Positions 25,963-34,295 of a DNA stretch of 64,000 bases are shown piece by piece (position 1 is the stretch's first letter; every line of letters starts with the position of its first letter). The stretch comes from NIOZ-UU13 sp964444135 (lineage in GTDB: Bacteria > Planctomycetota > Phycisphaerae > Sedimentisphaerales > Anaerobacaceae). The stretch lies in contig CAYUFX010000012.1 of the NCBI GenBank assembly GCA_964444135.1, positions 1 through 64,000 of the forward strand, written 5' to 3'. The translations under genes were made by a program, and so were the position numbers. The notes under the pieces are model-generated. The model was not told where the DNA came from and ran no database searches. It saw only the letters and a list, made by a program, of their open reading frames with translations.

Positions 25963-26907
25963 TCAAAGTTGCAGTTCGCCAAAGCTTACGTGCTCGTGAA
26001 GAAAGGCGTAAACATCAGCTTTTGATATTAAACCAAGGTTAGGATTCAGACGATTAATCTCTCTTTTGCGTTGATAGCTCAAACCTTGTGATGTTCCCCT
26101 TGCGTCGATGCCTTTCTCATATATTTTTCTCATCTCTAATCTTTTCATGTTGGTTGGATGAAATCCAAAACCCAAGAAAAATACTCGGTGGGCATTGAGT
26201 ATTGCATTGCGAGCCTGAGTAAATTCTGGTGTATCAGCAATGCTCTCATGGATAATCTTTATGTTCTCCGCTGCCATTTCTATAATATCCAGATTCGTAC
26301 CTGAATCATACGGAACCGATCTCAAACCAGTAGGACGGATTTGCCAGTCTAAAGGACCTAAGCTGCCATGTACATGGATAATCTCCATTTTACGCAGCTT
26401 TTCCCCACATTCCTCATCGGTCTTATTATAAGAGTTTTGAAGAGACGTAAACAAATAGTGTTCGATTGAGCGGTCATAGTTGAAGGTTATAATAGAGAGT
26501 TTGTGGTTGTCAAACTCATCAAATGGAATGCCATCAGAAAGTATACCGAAGAGTAAATCGTACCAATTGTCTTTTTTATTTTATCTTTTCGTAATCCAAA
26601 CTTTGAAGAGACCGGTGGTTTTCTCAAAAGGCAGTAATGTAGCAGAAATGGCTGTCTTGCCAATGTCTAAAAAGTCCTCTCTGTATTCAAGGAACGCATC
26701 GACTGATGAACGTCCTGAATTTTCCAAAGCTGTTCTGAAACGAGCGATTTCATTTTTATCGAAACCGAGCGTTTCCAAAAGCTGTATTTTTTCTGGGTAC
26801 TGAAGTGTCTGGGCACAGACTTGGTCTTTAAGGCCCTGGCCGGTGGGAAAGCCAAAGGGAACACTAGCACCTGCGCCCAAAACTAATACTGTTTTGTTCT
26901 CAATCAT
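25963..26907 (-). pseudogene. SIR2-like protein gene interrupted by one in-frame TAA
   Basis: A continuous frame of about 314 codons, broken only at codon 109 by TAA (26581-26583). The N-terminal part has the nucleotide-binding start VLVLGAGASVPFGFPTG. After the stop the same frame goes on with NWYDLLFGIL, the SIR2-family ITFNYDRSIEHYLF, HVHGSLGPL and FFLGFGFHP. The family includes defence NADases and NAD-dependent deacetylase-like proteins. The stop lies in an A-rich run, so mutation, sequencing error or readthrough are all possible. The start is the ATG at 26907 (MIENKTVLVLG); one at 26943 is less likely. Confidence 0.8.
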
Positions 26908-27110
26908 AGCAATAGAATTATAGTAAAATAGGTGATAAATCAACCCACAATTTTTCGATTCCTCAGCAGAATCTGGAAAGCGTGGATGGTAGTTTTATAT
27001 TGTTCTGCGTCTGCGTAGCCAAGTAATAAAGCTTAAACTTATGTCGACAGGAATAATAGCACCAGGGGCAGGATTAGATTCATAAGAGTCTGAACGGGAG
27101 CGTTCTTTAT

Positions 27111-27878
27111 TTACGCGTCGAACTCTGCAATAATGGGGGTATGGTCGCTTGGACGCTCAGCAAGACGTGGCTGTTTATCTATATAGCAATCGGTGCATTT
27201 CTCTGCCAGGGGCTTTGTTGCCATAATATGGTCTAAGCGCCAGCCAAGATTGCGTTCGAATGAATTTAGTCTGTAATCCCAGAATGTATATTGCCCGGCT
27301 TCTTTGCAGTGCATCCGGAAAACATCGACGAATCCCCACTGAACGACTTTTTCGAGCGCTTCGTGAACTTGCGGATGATAACAGACGTGCCCTGATAAGT
27401 TTACAGGGTCATAAACATCTATCGGTTGCGGTGCTACGTTGAGGTCTCCCACCCAGAGAACAGGGTCGGTGGGCTTGAAGTTCTTTTCGAAAAACGCCAG
27501 CAGACGGCCAAACCAGTTCAGCTTATATTCGAATTTTTGAGAGTCCGGCAGATAACCTTGTGGGATATAAGTATTGACGATAATTACACCGTTAATTTCC
27601 GCTTTAATCAGGCGAGCCTGGTCTTTCGGCTCATCATCGAAACCATATTTTACATTTGCGATTTCACTTGTGCTGAAAATTGCCACGCCGTTATAACTTT
27701 TCTGGCCTTTGAATATACATCTGTACTCGGTCTCTTTAAACGCCTCGATTGGGAAATCGTTATCCTGAACCTTGGTTTCCTGGACGCACAAAATGTCCGG
27801 CTGATGTTCGGCCAGCCACGCGAGCACCAAAGGCAGGCGGGCACGTATGGAATTGACGTTAAAGCTGGCAACTTTCAT
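27111..27878 (-). CDS. xth: Exodeoxyribonuclease III
   Basis: 255 residues, full length. It has the Mg-dependent endonuclease/exonuclease/phosphatase fold: MKVASFNVNSIRARLP, LCVQETKVQDND, the active-site WVGDLNVAP, GWRLDHIMAT and ERPSDHTPIIAEF. It cuts abasic sites and removes 3' blocks in base-excision repair in the cytoplasm. It stands alone on the minus strand. Confidence 0.96.
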   Translation of the reverse strand: MKVASFNVNSIRARLPLVLAWLAEHQPDILCVQETKVQDNDFPIEAFKETEYRCIFKGQKSYNGVAIFSTSEIANVKYGFDDEPKDQARLIKAEINGVIIVNTYIPQGYLPDSQKFEYKLNWFGRLLAFFEKNFKPTDPVLWVGDLNVAPQPIDVYDPVNLSGHVCYHPQVHEALEKVVQWGFVDVFRMHCKEAGQYTFWDYRLNSFERNLGWRLDHIMATKPLAEKCTDCYIDKQPRLAERPSDHTPIIAEFDA

Positions 27879-28024
27879 TTGGGCTACCGTATTTTTATTC
27901 TATAATATCCTTCGGTTTTACCGATAATAAGTATAATATTATCAAACTGTTTACGTTTTTTAACAAGTATCTTCGGCCATAGTGCGAAACCAAGGTTATC
28001 GCAGATAAAGGAGAATCTGAAAAG

Positions 28025-28159
28025 ATGGTCAGAAGAGTGCTTCTGGTAATTGCCTTAATTGTCATGGCCTTTTGCCTGATAAGCTGCCAGACCGTCCAGG
28101 GTTTAGGCGGCGATATTCAGTGGATTGGGGAGAAAGGCGCTGAGGTCTTGGAACGATAA
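28025..28159 (+). CDS. Entericidin-like small lipoprotein
   Basis: 44 residues. A hydrophobic signal (LLVIALIVMAFCLIS) ends in a lipobox Cys (LISC), followed by QTVQGLGGDIQWIGEKGAEVL. This matches the EcnA/EcnB pattern (C-x-T-V-x-G-x-G-x-D-I). These are small membrane lipoproteins linked with stress and bacteriolysis. GGAG lies about 11 nt before the ATG. The gene is convergent with the glycosyltransferase gene, whose stop is about 60 bp on. Confidence 0.8.
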   Translation: MVRRVLLVIALIVMAFCLISCQTVQGLGGDIQWIGEKGAEVLER

Positions 28160-28221
28160 AATAATTTGATTGTTCTCCCCCTCGATTTTTATGACGCCCG
28201 GTATGAATGCAGGCTGCGATA

Positions 28222-30573
28222 TCAGGTCAGTTCTTCGACCTGTTTTTTCCTGGGTTTGGTCTTGGCAGATATACTTTTTATTGGTTGGGGTTTTTCGGTT
28301 ATCTGTTTTATGAGGTCTGTCCGGGTTGAGGAAACACCTTTTTTACGCCCCTGGATTTTGTCAACTATAGCGTAACTTTCGACTATCGCCAGCAGGCTCA
28401 ACAGAAAGCTGAGCGTGCTTTCGGCGCCCTGATTGGTATTGACACCGTCGGGAACAAGGCCGTCATAACATCCTTTTGTTCTGAAGTTATAGAGCGGAAT
28501 ATGCAGTTCATTTTGGCCAAGAAACCAGTCAAAGGCTTTTCTCTGAAGCGTCAGAAATCTCTCTTTTTGAGTGGCATCATAAGCGGCCCTTAGCATCATA
28601 ACTATGCTTGAGGCCTCTATAGGTTGCTGGTCAAAACTGGCCCGTGTCTTGCCCCGATCGTACCACCCTTTACAGCCGACGAATCTGAAATATTCACCGT
28701 TAAAGGTATTTTCCAGAAGGAATTCGCAGGTTTTTTCTGCAATTTCGAGGTATTTCTTATTCTCGGAAGTTTGGCCGGCTACAAATAGGGCATGCGGCAA
28801 AACCGCATTATCGTATGTGAGAACATCTTCAAACCATTGCCACTCAGGATAATTATTTTCTTCGAATTGGGTTATAAGTCCGTCTGCGGTTATTTCCAGT
28901 TGGCGTTTTATGTCACTGGCTCCGGGGAACTGTTTGAGATAATCACACATGCCGAGTATCGAATAAGCCATACCCCTTGGAAGCTGTTTCTGGATGTGTT
29001 CTACTGATTTATCAAATGGGCCTTTGGCAATGGACAGATATGCCGGAGTTGGTGGTTGTGCCATAACCGTTCCGAGCGCCCATAGTACTCGACCAAAGGC
29101 ATCATTTAGAGGTTCATGGTCCAGCCACGTTCTGTTGAAATTCATAAAGTTTCTGATTGTGCCGTCGCTGCTTTGGGAATGTATGATGAAGGACAAATAT
29201 GTATCGAGAAGATGGAGCGCCTGCGGCTCGGAATACTGGGCGTAATACTTTGTCATTGCTATTACCGCCCTGGCGTTGTCATCCGTACAGTAGCCGTGTT
29301 CGCGGTTTGGTATTGTGTAATTGGCGTGCTGGTATATACCGGTATCATCGGTTAGCTTTTGTACATGGTCTAATGAAGGTTCAGGTAACTCTATTGATAC
29401 GGTGGTTTTCGCGGCGATGCGCAGAGGCAGTCGTTTTGCCTTGAATAATCTCCAGTATGCCTGCCCGATTTTGGGCCAGGTTCTGGACCTGCCGTACTCG
29501 TAGGCCCGTCTTCGCAGAGAATAAAACTCCGAATCTTTCTGAAGTATTTCCACTATTGTTTCAGCTATTTGTTTCGAATCCCCGAATCGTACCAGCTTTC
29601 CTCGGCCGTCGGCCAGCAGTTCCATAGCCGCCCAGTAGGGGGTGGAGACAACCGCCTTGCCTGCGCCGACCGCAAATGATAAAGTACCGCTGGTCAGTTG
29701 TTTTTTGTTGATATATGGCGTAACGTAGAGTTCTGCTGCACACAAAAAGTTATGAAGCTCCTGGTCACTTACGAACCTGTTGTGAAAGATAACGTGTTCC
29801 TGAAGATTTAAGTCCTTTACCATTTGCTGGAGTCTGAATCTGTATGACTCGCCCTCATGTTTGAGTATGTTCGGATGTGTCATACCCAGGACTATGTACA
29901 TAACCGAAGGCTCGGCCTCGACTATAGCCGGCATCGCTTTGAGCATCACCTCGATACCCTTGTTCTTGTTGAGCAGGCCGAATGTCAAAATAGTTTTTCG
30001 GTCTTCCATACCGAATTTGTGCTTGTAGTAGTTGCTGTCAACGAATGGCAGGTCCGGTATACCGTGTGCAATCAATTTTATCTTTTTGGTAGGTATATTG
30101 TAAATGTCCCGCAGCATACTGACGCCGCGTTCGTTCATAGTGATTACTCTATAAGAGGCGTTGCAGACATCCACCAATGACTTGTGGTAAGTCGGCTCTG
30201 GTCCGTCAGTGACTGTATGAAGGGTTGTTATTATGGGTGCCTTTAGTCTGTTCAGCAGCAAACTCAGATATGCACCGGCTTCACCGCCGAAAAGACCGAA
30301 TTCGTGCTGGACGGAGACCACGTCAACATGGCTGAAATTGATATAATCGGCCGCACAAATGTAATCATTTTTAACATTCTGGCGGATTTCAAACTTGACC
30401 GGGTCGTTATATTTTTGGTCTCCAGACTGCATTGCGACTACCTGCGGCTCGAATTCACCTTTGGCGGCCGAAGCGGTGCTTTTGATAAGGTCCGATGTGA
30501 ATGTCGCAATTCCGCATTTTCTTGGGGGGAATGAAGAGATAAACACCACTTTTTTTGGTGAACCTTTTGCCAT
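28222..30573 (-). CDS. Glycosyltransferase (GT4-like) fused to a helical glycosidase-like domain
   Basis: About 783 residues. Residues 1-400 are a GT-B type glycosyltransferase 4: SFPPRKCGIATFTSDL, VSVQHEFGLFGGEAG, the core ILTFGLLNKNKGIEVMLKAM and KQLTSGTLSFAVGAGKAV. Residues 420-760 are a six-hairpin alpha/alpha repeat region (YTIPNREHGYCTDDNARA, AFGRVLWALG, WFEDVLTYDNAVLPHALF) seen in glycoside hydrolase-like proteins. The tail is Lys/Arg-rich. The pair may build and trim a polysaccharide. The start is MAKGSPKK at 30573; an upstream ATG at 30603 is possible. Confidence 0.85.
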   Translation of the reverse strand: MAKGSPKKVVFISSFPPRKCGIATFTSDLIKSTASAAKGEFEPQVVAMQSGDQKYNDPVKFEIRQNVKNDYICAADYINFSHVDVVSVQHEFGLFGGEAGAYLSLLLNRLKAPIITTLHTVTDGPEPTYHKSLVDVCNASYRVITMNERGVSMLRDIYNIPTKKIKLIAHGIPDLPFVDSNYYKHKFGMEDRKTILTFGLLNKNKGIEVMLKAMPAIVEAEPSVMYIVLGMTHPNILKHEGESYRFRLQQMVKDLNLQEHVIFHNRFVSDQELHNFLCAAELYVTPYINKKQLTSGTLSFAVGAGKAVVSTPYWAAMELLADGRGKLVRFGDSKQIAETIVEILQKDSEFYSLRRRAYEYGRSRTWPKIGQAYWRLFKAKRLPLRIAAKTTVSIELPEPSLDHVQKLTDDTGIYQHANYTIPNREHGYCTDDNARAVIAMTKYYAQYSEPQALHLLDTYLSFIIHSQSSDGTIRNFMNFNRTWLDHEPLNDAFGRVLWALGTVMAQPPTPAYLSIAKGPFDKSVEHIQKQLPRGMAYSILGMCDYLKQFPGASDIKRQLEITADGLITQFEENNYPEWQWFEDVLTYDNAVLPHALFVAGQTSENKKYLEIAEKTCEFLLENTFNGEYFRFVGCKGWYDRGKTRASFDQQPIEASSIVMMLRAAYDATQKERFLTLQRKAFDWFLGQNELHIPLYNFRTKGCYDGLVPDGVNTNQGAESTLSFLLSLLAIVESYAIVDKIQGRKKGVSSTRTDLIKQITEKPQPIKSISAKTKPRKKQVEELT

Positions 30574-30774
30574 TCTTAGTGCCCCATTTTTAAATAGCAA
30601 CAAAGTGAACTACGTTCATTTTAGGAATAGTTCGTTAAGCTGTCAAGCGAATTGACCCTTGAACCGCATAAAAAAATGTTTTTTCCGGACGGATGGAATG
30701 ATTATGTGTCGTCAAGGGTTTAAAATAAAAAGTTGTTGAATATTTTAAAATTTTTTTCTAATTTTTATTTTCTT

Positions 30775-30822
30775 TTGCACTGGAAATGGATATAAACGTA
30801 TATTATTCTACTATTTTAGTAG
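30775..30822 (+). promoter_or_regulatory. Promoter and inverted-repeat operator of the rrf2-cys-met-nif operon
   Basis: TTGCAC (30775-30780) and TATATT (30799-30804) are 18 bp apart and form a sigma-70-like promoter. CTACTA-TTT-TAGTAG (30808-30822), a perfect 15-nt inverted repeat, lies where transcription would start, about 20 bp before the ATG of rrf2. Rrf2-family regulators bind such sites, so the regulator probably represses its own operon. The site-regulator match is inferred. Confidence 0.6.
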
Positions 30823-30841
30823 GAATTATAGGAAATCGCTT

Positions 30842-31276
30842 ATGAAGCTTTCGACCCGGACCAGATATGGTATAAGGGCCATATTAGAATTGGCAATGAG
30901 CGGCAATAAAGGCCCTTTGCAGTTGAAAATCATTGCTCAGAGGCAGGATATATCTGTCAAATATCTCGAACAATTGATGGTTGTTCTAAAGGCAGCGGGA
31001 TTTGTCAGAAGTATCAGGGGTTCAAAAGGCGGTTATATGCTTGCCAGAACTCCGGAGCAGATTGCACTTAGTGAAGTTTTACATTGCCTGGAAGGCACCG
31101 TAACTACAGTCGAATGTGTTGAAAACGAGGATTACTGTGTTCGGGCCGCTGACTGTGCGGCCAGAGACCTCTGGGTGAAGGTGCAGAATGCGATTGAAGA
31201 TGTCCTGCAATCTGTGACGCTCCAGGATTTGGTCAACGGGACAAAAGGAAACAAAACGTTAAATTATCAAATTTAG
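30842..31276 (+). CDS. Rrf2-family (IscR/CymR-like) transcriptional regulator
   Basis: 144 residues. A winged helix opens with MKLSTRTRYGIRAILELAM, then ISVKYLEQLMVVLKAAGFVR and SIRGSKGGYMLAR, the wing of the Rrf2 fold. Three cysteines follow (ECVENEDYCVRAADC, about 93-107), resembling the Cys set that binds Fe-S in IscR. Members include CymR (cysteine) and IscR (Fe-S). Here it starts an operon of both classes, so it probably senses sulfur or Fe-S status. The operator at 30808-30822 overlaps its promoter. Confidence 0.93.
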   Translation: MKLSTRTRYGIRAILELAMSGNKGPLQLKIIAQRQDISVKYLEQLMVVLKAAGFVRSIRGSKGGYMLARTPEQIALSEVLHCLEGTVTTVECVENEDYCVRAADCAARDLWVKVQNAIEDVLQSVTLQDLVNGTKGNKTLNYQI

Positions 31277-31297
31277 AAGGTTGAAAGGCAAAAATTT

Positions 31298-32218
31298 ATG
31301 AACGCGATATTTGAAGATATCACGGCTATGATTGGCTTTACACCCTTGGTGCAGCTCAACAAGCTTGGCTCCGGCAAAGCGACTATTCTGGCTAAGCTCG
31401 AGTCTAAAAATCCCTGTGGAAGTGTGAAAGACAGGATTGCTTTGTCGATGATCAGGTCCGCAGAAGAACAGGGACTGATAACCAAAGACACGGTCGTTAT
31501 TGAGCCGACCAGCGGCAACACCGGCATAGGCCTTGCCTTCATCTGTGCAGCCAGAGGCCATCGATTGATATTGATTATGCCTGAGTCGATGAGCATAGAG
31601 AGAAGGAAGATATTAAAGCTGTTCGGCGCCGAGCTCGTACTCACGCCCGCGGAGCTGGGCATGGTCGGTGCGCTTGAAAAGGCCGAAGAGCTTGTTGCCC
31701 AGAACCCAAATTCATTTATGCCGCAGCAATTCAAAAATCCTGCAAATCCGCAAATACACAGGGAGACCACCGCAAAGGAGATTTGGATTGACACTGACGG
31801 CAAGGTTGACATTCTTGTCGCTGGAGTCGGTACCGGCGGGACCCTCACAGGCTGTGGCGAGGTTTTAAAACAGAACAATAAGGATCTAAAAGTCGTAGCC
31901 GTGGAGCCGAAAGATTCACCGATACTTTCCGGCGGCAAACCGGGCCCACACAAGATACAAGGTATAGGGGCGGGATTTGTGCCGGATGTTCTGAATGTTG
32001 GCATCATCGATGAGATTATCCAGGTCTCTAATCAAGACGCTATTGAGACAGCGCGCCGGCTGGCCTTGAAGGAAGGTATTCTTTCGGGTATAAGTGGCGG
32101 TGCAAATGTGTGGGCTGCGATACAGCTTTCGCAACGACAGGAAAATGAAGGTAAAGTCATAGTTACGTTTATCTGTGACACCGGTGAAAGATATATATCC
32201 ACCGAAATGTATGAGTAG
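31298..32218 (+). CDS. cysK: Cysteine synthase A (O-acetylserine sulfhydrylase)
   Basis: 306 residues. PLP-dependent; makes cysteine from O-acetylserine and sulfide. It has the PLP lysine in ESKNPCGSVKDRIA, the substrate loop PTSGNTGIGLAF, the phosphate loop GVGTGGTLTG and GIGAGFVPDVLN. It lies 21 bp after rrf2 and 35 bp before cysE, so synthesis of the acetyl substrate is coupled with its use. Confidence 0.96.
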   Translation: MNAIFEDITAMIGFTPLVQLNKLGSGKATILAKLESKNPCGSVKDRIALSMIRSAEEQGLITKDTVVIEPTSGNTGIGLAFICAARGHRLILIMPESMSIERRKILKLFGAELVLTPAELGMVGALEKAEELVAQNPNSFMPQQFKNPANPQIHRETTAKEIWIDTDGKVDILVAGVGTGGTLTGCGEVLKQNNKDLKVVAVEPKDSPILSGGKPGPHKIQGIGAGFVPDVLNVGIIDEIIQVSNQDAIETARRLALKEGILSGISGGANVWAAIQLSQRQENEGKVIVTFICDTGERYISTEMYE

Positions 32219-32253
32219 CAGAAAATCCTTTGCACTTAATAAGGGGTGAGACG

Positions 32254-33180
32254 ATGACAGATAAAAGGTTAATGGATAAAAAAATCGCAGGTTTGGTTTC
32301 AGATATTGCCCGGACTTACCAGGACGATTCCGGCATAAATTTCATCGATGTTTCTAATCTTCCTGTACGCGATAAGATATTAGAGGTTCTTGAGCTGCTT
32401 ACGGAGATTCTTTTTCCCGGTTATACCGGCAAAAGAAAGGTTACACAATCAAATGTCAATTTTATTGTTATTGACATCCTGTATCATGTCTATACGGAGC
32501 TTACAGAACAGATAGAAAGGGCTTATAAATGCCAGTACAGGATGCAGAATTGCGATACGGGTGACTGTCGAAAAATGGCGGAAGATGCTGCGCTGCATTT
32601 ACTGTCTCAATTGCCTAAAATCAGGGAGTTGTTGAAGGGGGATGTTGGTGCGGCTTTCGACGGTGACCCTGCGGCGAAATCTTACGAGGAGATTGTGATA
32701 AGTTATCCCTGTATCATAGCGATTGCAACTTATCGTATTGCCCACGAATTATATGTCAAACAGGTGCCGTTAATTCCGCGGATAATGAGCGAGTGTGCAC
32801 ATTCCAAAACCGGTATAGATATACATCCGGGCGCAAGAATAGGCAAAAATTTCTTTATCGACCACGGCACCGGTGTCGTGATAGGCGAAACTACTATCAT
32901 AGGAGACAATGTTAAGATCTATCAGGGCACCACTCTCGGTGCTATGAGTTTTCCGAAAGACGAGAGAGGAAGGATAATAAAAGGCGGCAAAAGGCATCCG
33001 ACTATAGAGGACAATGTGACAATTTACGCCGAGGCGACGATATTAGGTAATGTAGTCATCGGGAGGGGTTCGGTAATCGGCGGTAATGTCTGGATAAAAG
33101 AATCGGTACCGGCCGGCGTTACCGTTACTGTAGCCAAGGCGGATTTGGTTTATACAAAACACAAGAAACTTAGAACTTAA
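32254..33180 (+). CDS. cysE: Serine O-acetyltransferase
   Basis: 308 residues. Makes O-acetylserine, the substrate of the adjacent cysK. A helical N-terminal part (to about 165) precedes the left-handed beta-helix with GIDIHPGARIGKNFFIDHGT, VVIGETTIIGDNVKIYQGTT and VVIGRGSVIGGNVWIKESVP. The length fits the longer serine-acetyltransferase type. The start is the ATG at 32254, which has GGGGTGAG before it; the upstream in-frame start lacks a site. It is followed by a repeat spacer (33181-33375). Confidence 0.94.
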   Translation: MTDKRLMDKKIAGLVSDIARTYQDDSGINFIDVSNLPVRDKILEVLELLTEILFPGYTGKRKVTQSNVNFIVIDILYHVYTELTEQIERAYKCQYRMQNCDTGDCRKMAEDAALHLLSQLPKIRELLKGDVGAAFDGDPAAKSYEEIVISYPCIIAIATYRIAHELYVKQVPLIPRIMSECAHSKTGIDIHPGARIGKNFFIDHGTGVVIGETTIIGDNVKIYQGTTLGAMSFPKDERGRIIKGGKRHPTIEDNVTIYAEATILGNVVIGRGSVIGGNVWIKESVPAGVTVTVAKADLVYTKHKKLRT

Positions 33181-33375
33181 AGCTAAAAGTGAAAAACTAT
33201 AGTTTGAAATTCGAATATCGAATATGGAAATCCGAAACAAATTCGAGATTCAAATATCAAATGTTCAAAACATCGCTTAATTTGTTTTGAATTTTGTATT
33301 TTGGTCATTTGTATTTGTTTCGAATTTCGTGCTTCGGATTTCGTATTTGGCGTGTTGCTATTTGAGGGGTATATT
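33181..33375. repeat. Spacer of AATTCG/ATATCGAAT-type repeats between cysE and nadA
   Basis: AT-rich imperfect inverted units (GAATATCGAATATGG, ATTCGAGATTC, then TTCGAATTTCGTGC, CGGATTTCGTATT) fill the gap. The two halves are roughly complementary, and a TTCGTATTTCGC-like copy also lies at 8177-8195. The operon seems to read through it. Confidence 0.65.
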
Positions 33376-34293
33376 TTGAACGAACAGTTACTTAAAAAAA
33401 TCAAACGAATAAAGGATATGCGCAGGGCGGTGATACTTGCGCACAATTATCAGCCCGGCGAGATACAGGACCTTGCTGATTTTACCGGCGATTCTTTGGG
33501 TTTGAGTATAAAGGCGGCCGAGACCGATGCCGACGTAATCGTGTTTTGCGGTGTGCAGTTTATGGCCGAAACCGCTGCTATTTTGTCACCGGAAAAGACC
33601 GTTCTTCTGCCGGACAAATCCGCCGGCTGCCCAATGGCTGATATGATAACTGCCGAACAATTACGCCGGCTAAAACAGGAACATCCCGATGCCCTGGTGG
33701 TTTGTTATGTTAATAGTTCTGCAGAGGTCAAGGCTGAGAGCGATTACTGCTGCACAAGTGCCAACGCGGTTGAAGTAGTAAACTCTTTGCCGAAGGATAG
33801 GCGAATTATCTTTGTGCCGGACCAGCATCTTGGTCGGTTTGCTGCTGAAAGAACTGGCCGAGACCTTGTGCTCTGGCCCGGTTATTGCCACGTACACGTG
33901 GTGATAACTGTGGATGATATTAAGAACGCCAGGGCGAAATATTCGGATGCGATTGTAATGACACATCCGGAATGCACCGAGCCGGTCAAGGAACTATCAG
34001 ATGAGATGCTTAGCACCAGCCAGATGCTCAAGTTTGCCGCCAAAAGCACGGCAAGGCAGTTCATAATAGCCACCGAGATAGGAATAATTCATACACTGAA
34101 AAAACAGAACCCGGAAGCTGAATTTGTCCCAGCCAGCGAAAGGGCTATCTGTCCCAATATGAAAAAGATTACTCTGGAGAAGATAGTCTGGGCACTTGAA
34201 GATATGCAATACAAAATATCTATACCGGAAGCGATAAGGAAAAAGGCGAAAAAGGCCCTGGACAAAATGGTGGAGATTCTACCAGTGAGATAA
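33376..34293 (+). CDS. nadA: Quinolinate synthase
   Basis: 305 residues. It condenses iminoaspartate with DHAP to quinolinate for NAD. The N-terminal VILAHNYQPGEIQDLADF and the three 4Fe-4S ligand cysteines in FCGVQFMAET, PGYCHVHV and AICPNMKK are intact. The start is probably TTG at 33376, which has GAGGGG 5-10 nt before it; the first ATG (33418) would cut the usual N-terminus, and the frame upstream of 33376 is repeat sequence. It ends 2 bp before metXW. Its Fe-S cluster depends on the nifU/nifS genes in the same operon. Confidence 0.94.
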   Translation: MNEQLLKKIKRIKDMRRAVILAHNYQPGEIQDLADFTGDSLGLSIKAAETDADVIVFCGVQFMAETAAILSPEKTVLLPDKSAGCPMADMITAEQLRRLKQEHPDALVVCYVNSSAEVKAESDYCCTSANAVEVVNSLPKDRRIIFVPDQHLGRFAAERTGRDLVLWPGYCHVHVVITVDDIKNARAKYSDAIVMTHPECTEPVKELSDEMLSTSQMLKFAAKSTARQFIIATEIGIIHTLKKQNPEAEFVPASERAICPNMKKITLEKIVWALEDMQYKISIPEAIRKKAKKALDKMVEILPVR

Positions 34294-34295
34294 GA

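Noticed and set aside
28166..28375. Short plus-strand frame after the entericidin-like gene
   Set aside because: It is the shadow of the Lys-rich tail of the glycosyltransferase fusion on the other strand.
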